From: an uncultured Lactobacillus sp.
Lineage (GTDB): Bacteria > Bacillota > Bacilli > Lactobacillales > Lactobacillaceae
DNA length: 5,225 nucleotides
Assembly (NCBI GenBank): GCA_947252915.1
Contig: CAMXWI010000074.1
Location: 1 to 5,225, forward strand
Direction of reading: 5' to 3'
This document shows positions 1-3,947 of the stretch, in pieces. Position numbers and translations under genes: made by a program. The notes under the pieces are model-generated. The model made no database searches. It saw only the letters and a program-made list of their open reading frames with translations, and was not told the DNA's origin. Position 1 is the stretch's first letter; every line of letters begins with the position of its first letter.

Positions 1-4
1 AGTT

Positions 5-301
5 ATGGATCCGCATATTATTGGATTCCAACTGGCAGAAATGGCATCACTTAATAACCGTGTTTTTCGAACACTGGGTTCACCCACAATTTTTGGAGCG
101 GATAATATTCTAACGTTGCGGATAAAAGATGAATCAAGCATTGTTCTGACCTGTGATCGTGAAAAATGGGTCCTTGGTTCTAAACGTCATCATTTAGTTG
201 AGCTAACCTTTGAGGTTTCGAGTAAAAAGATTAAGTTTGCCAAGTACCGTCATACTAATTTTTGGCAGCGGGTTCGTGAATCATTCATTGGAGATCTCTA
301 G
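5..301 (+). CDS. Hypothetical protein of 98 residues, possibly 5'-truncated by the window edge
   Basis: I do not recognise this protein. It is 98 residues from the first ATG, soluble, with no signal peptide or membrane segment. The middle (about residues 30-75) alternates hydrophobic and charged residues in a way that suggests beta strands ([20 protein letters not shown]). The C-terminus is basic and aromatic ([18 protein letters not shown]). The frame is open up to the window edge and only four bases precede the ATG, so no ribosome binding site can be checked; the true start may lie upstream. Its TAG stop (299-301) directly abuts the ATG of the pseudouridine synthase. The downstream gene's ribosome binding site (GGAG, 290-293) lies inside this ORF, which points to co-transcription and probably translational coupling. 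The coding call rests on this tight arrangement and the clean frame. Confidence 0.72.
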   Translation: MDPHIIGFQLAEMASLNNRVFRTLGSPTIFGADNILTLRIKDESSIVLTCDREKWVLGSKRHHLVELTFEVSSKKIKFAKYRHTNFWQRVRESFIGDL

Positions 302-1189
302 ATGATTTTTACATGGCAGTACCAAGGAACAACTGAACGCAAATTAAGAAGTGTTTTAAAATCATTTGGTGTGACAAGTTCACTTTTAAAGGTCGCAATT
401 TTTCATGGCGGTTCATTACGAATCGATCATCAACCAGCCTGGGCGGTGGATAAAGTTTTACCAGGACAAATGGTTGGTATTGAGCTACCGGATGAATCCG
501 CAAATCCGAAAATCACGGCCTTTCCTGGCTCGTTTAAAATTGCTTATGAAGATGCCGATTTTTTAGTGATTAATAAGGATGCTGGAGTAGCAACCGTGCC
601 TGCTCATAACGTTGCAGTCCAAGATAGTTTAGTTAATCGTGTCAAGAATTATTATTTAGTTCATCAGTATCCGAATCAGGTAACTCACGTTGCAACCCGC
701 TTGGATAAGGATACTAGTGGATTGGTGGTTTTCCCAAAGCATCGATTTGCTCATGCTGTTTTGGATCGGCAATTAAAACGCCATCAAGTAAAAAAAGAAT
801 ACGTAGCGATTGTTGGTGGCCAATTAAAAAATTATCATGGTTACATCTATGCACCAATTGGTCGAAATCCGGAGTCCTTTGTGAAACGACAAGTTCGTGA
901 TGATGGAAAGGACTCCATCACTGAATATTGGACAGAACGGACTGGCGAACAGTTTTCAGTTGTCCGGATTCGGCTTCATACGGGAAGAACTCACCAAATT
1001 CGGGTGCATTTTAGCTTTTTGGGGCACCCGTTAATTGGTGATGATATGTATGGAGGATCAGTTTCGTTGATGTCTCGTCAAGCGCTTCATTGTCGCTATA
1101 TTAGTTTTTACAGTCCATTTAAAAAACAGCAAATTGAGTGTCAGGCACCACTACCTGATGATATGAACAAATTAATTGCAAAGCTTTAA
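302..1189 (+). CDS. RluA-family 23S/tRNA pseudouridine synthase
   Basis: This 295-residue enzyme is predicted to isomerise specific uridines to pseudouridine in structured RNA in the cytoplasm. Residues about 12-65 resemble an S4-like RNA-binding domain (KLRSVLKSFGVTSSLL, then FHGGSLRID and a VLPGQ turn before the strand VGIELP). The catalytic domain follows from about residue 78. Its signature RLDKDTSGL starts at residue 133 and places the catalytic aspartate at 135. The second family block LHTGRTHQIRVH is at 225-236, followed by GHPLIGDDMYG at 241-251. Length and domain order are normal for the RluA/RluD class, and all key residues are present. The start is supported by GGAG eight bases upstream. 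Firmicutes carry several RluA paralogues, and sequence alone does not tell which uridine is the target, so no gene symbol is given. The gene ends in a strong hairpin terminator. Confidence 0.95.
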   Translation: MIFTWQYQGTTERKLRSVLKSFGVTSSLLKVAIFHGGSLRIDHQPAWAVDKVLPGQMVGIELPDESANPKITAFPGSFKIAYEDADFLVINKDAGVATVPAHNVAVQDSLVNRVKNYYLVHQYPNQVTHVATRLDKDTSGLVVFPKHRFAHAVLDRQLKRHQVKKEYVAIVGGQLKNYHGYIYAPIGRNPESFVKRQVRDDGKDSITEYWTERTGEQFSVVRIRLHTGRTHQIRVHFSFLGHPLIGDDMYGGSVSLMSRQALHCRYISFYSPFKKQQIECQAPLPDDMNKLIAKL

Positions 1190-1196
1190 ATTTATA

Positions 1197-1239
1197 AAGA
1201 AACCCTCGAGTTCTCATGCATTGAGCTCGAGGGTTTCTT
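1197..1239. terminator. Bidirectional intrinsic terminator between convergent genes
   Basis: A perfect 14-bp inverted repeat, AAGAAACCCTCGAG at 1197-1210 against CTCGAGGGTTTCTT at 1226-1239, encloses a 15-base spacer. Three more pairs (1211-1213 with 1223-1225, one a T-G wobble) extend the stem and leave a nine-base loop. The GC-rich core is flanked by A-rich sequence on the left and T-rich sequence on the right, so a U-rich tail follows the stem on either strand. It lies seven bases after the stop of the pseudouridine synthase and about 20 bases after the stop of the minus-strand lactonase, so it probably ends both transcripts. Confidence 0.92.
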
Positions 1240-1259
1240 ACTTTAGAACATCAGATTGA

Positions 1260-2300
1260 TTAATTTTGTTCAACCCACTTTTTGACACAAATTGGTTCAG
1301 GACTAGTAACATCTTTTTGAATTAAGGTTAACATTCCATTTTCAGTATTCCGCCGATAAAGTGTTAAGTTATCACTATTTTGATTAGAAGCGATCAGGAA
1401 CTTTTCATTGCTATTCAGTTCGAAGTCACGGGGAAAGTCACCTTCGGAAGAAATTGATTGAATATGTTTAACCGTATGGTCAGGTTGTACTGCAAAGACA
1501 GCAATCGTATTTTCACCACGATTAGATGTGTAAATAAATTTACCATCAGAAGTAATATGAATGGCAGCAGCTCCATTATGAGCGGTCCAATCATCAGGAA
1601 TTGTCTTGATCGTTTGAATATGGGTGAATGATGCGTCCGCCGCATTATATTTAAGGACCGCTAATTTACTACTAAGTTCGCCTAAAACGTATGCATATTG
1701 ACCATTTGGGGCAAAGACCATATGACGTGTTCCAAAACCAGGTTCAAACTTAAACTGGTTGGCTGCAGTTAATTTACCATCATCACTGATGTTGTAGATA
1801 ACCAATAGGTCCATCCCCAAATCACAAACTGCTAATCGACCGTCAGGTGTCAAGTCAGTAAAGTGGGGGTGTGGACCATCTGCCTGTTCTGGTTCAGGCC
1901 CGTGAGCTCCTTCATGTTTAACCGAATCAGTTTGGACGAATGTGCCATCTGGATTAATTTTATAAACATTGACTTCCGCCTTATGATAGTTAGCCGTAAA
2001 CATCAAGTGACGTTTAGAATCTAGGCCGACATAGGCTGGTGGAGAACCGGCTGATAATGATTTATCCACTAATGTTGCCACACCATTTTCAATGTGGTAG
2101 GATGCTACGCCGCCAAGATTACCTTCTTGACGAATTGAAAATACAAGATGGTTAGGACCAACCTGCAAGTACGCCGGTTTTTCAGACTCAACAACAACTC
2201 GATCATTAACAAGCCGTTCCTTAGTTGGATCTAACGTGACAGCGTACATTCCCTTACTAGATTTTTTGGTATAAGTCCCAATTAAGAAATCTTTCGCCAT
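1260..2300 (-). CDS. pgl: 6-phosphogluconolactonase, seven-bladed beta-propeller type
   Basis: This 346-residue cytosolic protein belongs to the lactonase/YbhE beta-propeller family, not the unrelated glucosamine-6-phosphate-isomerase-like type. The family hydrolyses 6-phosphoglucono-lactone to 6-phosphogluconate, the second step of the pentose phosphate route, which feeds the phosphoketolase pathway in heterofermentative lactobacilli. Visible family features are the N-terminal FLIGTYT strand (5-11), HPHFTDLTPDGR (144-155), GTRHMVFAPNGQYAYVLGE (190-208), HNGAAAIHITSDGKFIYTSNRG (241-262) and SNQNSDNLTLYRR (305-317). Repeated P/S-D/N-G turns fit successive propeller blades. There is no signal peptide. 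The start is fixed by AGGAGG (plus-strand 2308-2313) seven bases upstream. It is a single-gene unit with its own promoter and terminator. Some members act on other lactones, so the exact substrate is inferred from the family. Confidence 0.92.
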   Translation of the reverse strand: MAKDFLIGTYTKKSSKGMYAVTLDPTKERLVNDRVVVESEKPAYLQVGPNHLVFSIRQEGNLGGVASYHIENGVATLVDKSLSAGSPPAYVGLDSKRHLMFTANYHKAEVNVYKINPDGTFVQTDSVKHEGAHGPEPEQADGPHPHFTDLTPDGRLAVCDLGMDLLVIYNISDDGKLTAANQFKFEPGFGTRHMVFAPNGQYAYVLGELSSKLAVLKYNAADASFTHIQTIKTIPDDWTAHNGAAAIHITSDGKFIYTSNRGENTIAVFAVQPDHTVKHIQSISSEGDFPRDFELNSNEKFLIASNQNSDNLTLYRRNTENGMLTLIQKDVTSPEPICVKKWVEQN

Positions 2301-2329
2301 GAGAACGCCTCCTAAATAGAATTGTCTCT

Positions 2330-2338
2330 ATCATAGCA
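2330..2338 (-). promoter_or_regulatory. Extended -10 promoter for the lactonase gene
   Basis: Read on the minus strand the sequence is TGC followed by TATGAT, an extended -10 element matching the TGnTATAAT consensus at all but one base. It lies 16 bases upstream of the AGGAGG ribosome binding site, giving a short leader. No good -35 is present at 16-18 bases spacing, which is acceptable for an extended -10 promoter. A TTGAGA lies only five bases upstream of the hexamer, too close to serve as -35. Confidence 0.6.
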
Positions 2339-2365
2339 GGTCTCAATAGGTTCTACCAGTACTTG

Positions 2366-2379
2366 TGATATGGTAAACT
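2366..2379 (+). promoter_or_regulatory. Probable promoter for the rlmA-like gene
   Basis: Two overlapping extended -10 candidates are visible: TGA-TATGGT (2366-2374) and TGG-TAAACT (2371-2379), each with four of six hexamer matches plus the TG dinucleotide. No convincing -35 stands at the right distance. Either would give a leader of only about 14-20 bases before the start codon at 2400. The site lies about 30 bases from the divergent lactonase -10, so the two promoters share the same short intergenic region. Confidence 0.45.
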
Positions 2380-2386
2380 ATCTAAG

Positions 2387-2392
2387 AAAGGA
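2387..2392 (+). promoter_or_regulatory. Ribosome binding site that fixes the rlmA-like start at 2400
   Basis: AAAGGA lies seven bases before the ATG at 2400. An in-frame ATG ten codons earlier (2370) falls inside the predicted -10 element and has no Shine-Dalgarno sequence, so the 2400 start is preferred. Confidence 0.8.
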
Positions 2393-2399
2393 ATTTACT

Positions 2400-3254
2400 A
2401 TGAAAAAAATCGAAAAAGTTAGTTCTTGGTTATGTGACCATTTAGCGCTATTTAGCTGCCCAGTTTGCCATGAGAAATTTATTCGGGTAAATAATCAACA
2501 ATTGGTTTGTGTAAACGGCCATCGGCTCAATATTAACAAACATGGTTACGTCTATTTTTTGCAAAAGGGTGTTAAGTCTGAATATGATCGCGAGATGCTG
2601 CTTGCAAGACGCCAACTCCTGTCTGCAGGCCTATTTAGGAAAATTATTACGGCAATTAATGAAGAATTAGGAACGACTCCACAGAGTGTTCTTGATGTTG
2701 GTAGCGGTGAAGGAACCCCATTGTTTCAACTTCAACAGTTACGCAATCGACGTGATGAAACTTATGTTGGCTTTGATATCTCACGGCCAGGGGTTCAATT
2801 AGCGACGCAATTAGATCCGGAATTATTTTTCTGCTTGGCAGACCTGCGTCAGCTTCCGTTTCAAAATAACTCATTTTCCACCATCATCGAACTATTTTCA
2901 CCGTCAGATTATCGTGAATTTCACCGAGTTTTAAAAACCAACGGAAAGGTAATCAAAGTGATCCCAACAGGAAATTATCTCCATGAAATGCGTTCATTAC
3001 TTTATCCTGTGGATGATAAGCACCAAAAATATGATAATACCGCTGTAAAAAAACTATTCGCCAATCATTTTGGTGCAACCCACGTAAAGAATGTTCAATA
3101 TCGGTTTACTATTCCAAAATCACTACGGTCATCAATGATTGAGATGTCGCCACTTCATTGGGGCAAAAATGCTCGTCGGTTAACGGAAGCTGAGATTAAT
3201 CAATTAACGACCGTTACCGTTGATGTTGACCTATTGATTGGTAAACAGAATTAG
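2400..3254 (+). CDS. rlmA: RlmA-family 23S rRNA (guanine-N1)-methyltransferase
   Basis: This 284-residue protein is a SAM-dependent methyltransferase predicted to methylate N1 of a guanine in hairpin 35 of 23S rRNA. In the family, E. coli RlmA(I) acts on G745, and Gram-positive RlmA(II)/TlrB enzymes act on G748, next to the macrolide site in the exit tunnel. The N-terminus carries the expected zinc-binding pattern C20-x2-C23, C37-x3-H41 (CPVC and CVNGH), then HGYVYFL at 48-54. The Rossmann fold has motif I VLDVGSGEG at 97-105, the ribose-binding acidic residue in GFDIS at 124-128, and ADLRQLPF at 147-154. The TIIELFSPSDYREFHRVLKTNG segment follows from 161. Length is normal. The first ten codons of the longest frame are excluded on ribosome binding site grounds. 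No terminator lies between this stop and the next promoter. Position G748 is inferred from phylogeny, not seen. Confidence 0.92.
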   Translation: MKKIEKVSSWLCDHLALFSCPVCHEKFIRVNNQQLVCVNGHRLNINKHGYVYFLQKGVKSEYDREMLLARRQLLSAGLFRKIITAINEELGTTPQSVLDVGSGEGTPLFQLQQLRNRRDETYVGFDISRPGVQLATQLDPELFFCLADLRQLPFQNNSFSTIIELFSPSDYREFHRVLKTNGKVIKVIPTGNYLHEMRSLLYPVDDKHQKYDNTAVKKLFANHFGATHVKNVQYRFTIPKSLRSSMIEMSPLHWGKNARRLTEAEINQLTTVTVDVDLLIGKQN

Positions 3255-3257
3255 TTG

Positions 3258-3285
3258 TTGTTCCCGACAAATTATATGCTATAAT
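3258..3285 (+). promoter_or_regulatory. Strong promoter for the leader RNA and trmL-ftsK
   Basis: A perfect -10 TATAAT at 3280-3285 is preceded by TGC (3277-3279), making an ideal extended -10. A partial -35, TTGTTC at 3258-3263, sits at 16-base spacing. The promoter begins four bases after the rlmA stop codon. Transcription would start near 3291-3293, just upstream of the first leader hairpin. Confidence 0.82.
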
Positions 3286-3291
3286 GTTTAT

Positions 3292-3403
3292 TAGAAATCG
3301 TTTAGCAAGCGACATCGATCGGGTGAGTTCGTTGGTACTTGCTAAGGTGTACTTCATTAAAGCAGCGTTTCGCCGTGCCCACACCGAGACCCTGCTTTTT
3401 TTA
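3292..3403 (+). ncRNA. Structured attenuator leader, probably the 23S-methyl RNA motif of Lactobacillales
   Basis: Between the promoter and trmL lies about 130 bases of non-coding leader with two hairpins. Hairpin 1 has a basal stem 3301-3309 with 3338-3346 (TTAGCAAG against CTTGCTAA plus a T-G pair). A roughly symmetric internal loop follows, then a short upper stem (CGA 3316-3318 with TCG 3329-3331, and 3320 with 3327) around a GGGTGA loop. Hairpin 2 is an intrinsic terminator (listed separately). From the literature as I remember it, the 23S-methyl motif consists of two such hairpins, the second followed by U residues, upstream of genes annotated as rRNA methyltransferases in Lactobacillales. 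The downstream gene here is a SpoU-class methyltransferase, exactly that context. The expected role is cis-acting attenuation; the ligand is unknown. Family identity is from architecture and context, not from a model search. Confidence 0.78.
3359..3402 (+). terminator. Intrinsic terminator inside the trmL leader
   Basis: The base stem AAAGCAG (3359-3365) pairs with CTGCTTT (3392-3398). After a C-C mismatch (3366/3391), GTTTCG (3367-3372) pairs with CGAGAC (3386-3390 plus C3385), one pair being a T-G wobble. The apex can close with GTG (3375-3377) on CAC (3382-3384) around a four-base loop, competing with the G3372-C3385 neighbourhood. A run of seven T (3396-3402) follows. It ends 22 bases before the trmL start codon, the position expected for an attenuator. 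Because rlmA has no terminator of its own, it may also end rlmA transcripts. Confidence 0.87.
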
Positions 3404-3412
3404 TTTGCAAAA

Positions 3413-3419
3413 AGAGGAA
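3413..3419 (+). promoter_or_regulatory. Ribosome binding site that fixes the trmL start at 3425
   Basis: AGAGGAA with a GAGG core at 3414-3417 lies seven bases before the ATG at 3425. It sits downstream of the leader terminator and outside its stem. The site therefore becomes available only when RNA polymerase reads through, which fits transcriptional rather than translational control. Confidence 0.82.
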
Positions 3420-3424
3420 AAACT

Positions 3425-3934
3425 ATGACAAATCATATTGTATTATTTGAGCCACTATTTCCGGCCAACACAGGGAATATAGCACGGACATGTGCTGGGA
3501 CGAATACAGTACTGCATTTAATCAAGCCGCTAGGTTTTTCAACGGATGATAAGCATATGCGTCGTGCTGGATTGGATTATTGGGATAAAGTGAAGGTGGT
3601 TTATCACGATGATTTACCATCATTTATTCAAACTGTACCAGATTTGAAGCATCTATATATTGTTTCCAAGTTTGCCACCCGTGATTATACGGATGTTGAT
3701 TATACAGAGTCTGGTGACCATTATTTCTTATTTGGCAAGGAAACGACAGGGTTGCCGGAACCATTTATGCGGCAGTATCCTGAATTAGCGATTCGGATTC
3801 CACAAAATGATCAAAATATTCGCGCATTAAACTTATCCAATAGTGCTGCAATCATAATTTATGAAGCATTACGGCAACAAAGTTTTCCTAATTTGGCGCG
3901 TACTCATCGGTACCCATTTGATAAATTAAAATAA
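3425..3934 (+). CDS. trmL: tRNA (cytidine/uridine-34-2'-O)-methyltransferase, SpoU/SPOUT class (TrmL/CspR)
   Basis: This 169-residue SPOUT methyltransferase matches TrmL (old names YibK, CspR). The family 2'-O-methylates the wobble nucleotide 34 of tRNA-Leu isoacceptors using SAM bound in a C-terminal trefoil knot, and acts as a homodimer. Visible motifs are PANTGNIARTC (13-23) with the conserved Asn15, LFGKETTGLP (102-111), and IRALNLSNSAAIIIYEALRQ (132-151), which carries the knot and SAM site. HLIKPLGF (31-38) and the RRAGLDYW segment (47-54) are also typical. Length is normal for this minimal family, which lacks a separate RNA-binding domain. Older annotation calls these proteins rRNA methylases. 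A longer in-frame reading from 3284 runs through the terminator and is rejected. Expression is probably set by the leader attenuator. ftsK begins 13 bases downstream. Confidence 0.95.
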   Translation: MTNHIVLFEPLFPANTGNIARTCAGTNTVLHLIKPLGFSTDDKHMRRAGLDYWDKVKVVYHDDLPSFIQTVPDLKHLYIVSKFATRDYTDVDYTESGDHYFLFGKETTGLPEPFMRQYPELAIRIPQNDQNIRALNLSNSAAIIIYEALRQQSFPNLARTHRYPFDKLK

Positions 3935-3947
3935 AGGAAGGATTAAA

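Noticed and set aside
309..503. Minus-strand open frame of 64 codons inside the pseudouridine synthase gene
   Set aside because: It overlaps the S4-like domain of a clear gene and has no family resemblance or start signal.
1415..1645. Second minus-strand frame inside the lactonase gene
   Set aside because: It lies on the same strand as the lactonase but in a different frame, inside conserved propeller blades, with low-complexity hydrophobic translation. It is a shadow, not evidence of a frameshift.
2370..2399. Earlier in-frame ATG giving rlmA ten extra residues
   Set aside because: It falls inside the predicted -10 region, has no ribosome binding site, and the downstream ATG at 2400 has AAAGGA at ideal spacing. 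The extra residues do not resemble the family N-terminus.
2656..2874. Minus-strand open frame of 72 codons inside rlmA
   Set aside because: It is opposite the SAM-binding domain of rlmA and has no ribosome binding site or recognisable motif.
3292..3403. T-box riboswitch ahead of trmL
   Set aside because: The leader is far too short and lacks the conserved T-box antiterminator sequence and specifier-loop layout.
3292..3403. Signal recognition particle RNA, 6S RNA or another stand-alone small RNA
   Set aside because: None of the conserved SRP apical-loop sequence or the long bubble helix of 6S RNA is present. The position 22 bases before a coding start favours a cis-acting leader, although the terminated product could still accumulate.
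3284..3424. Earlier in-frame ATG giving trmL 47 extra residues
   Set aside because: The ATG overlaps the perfect -10 TATAAT, so it lies upstream of the expected transcription start. The extension would run through two RNA hairpins and a terminator, and the family normally begins at the 3425 start.
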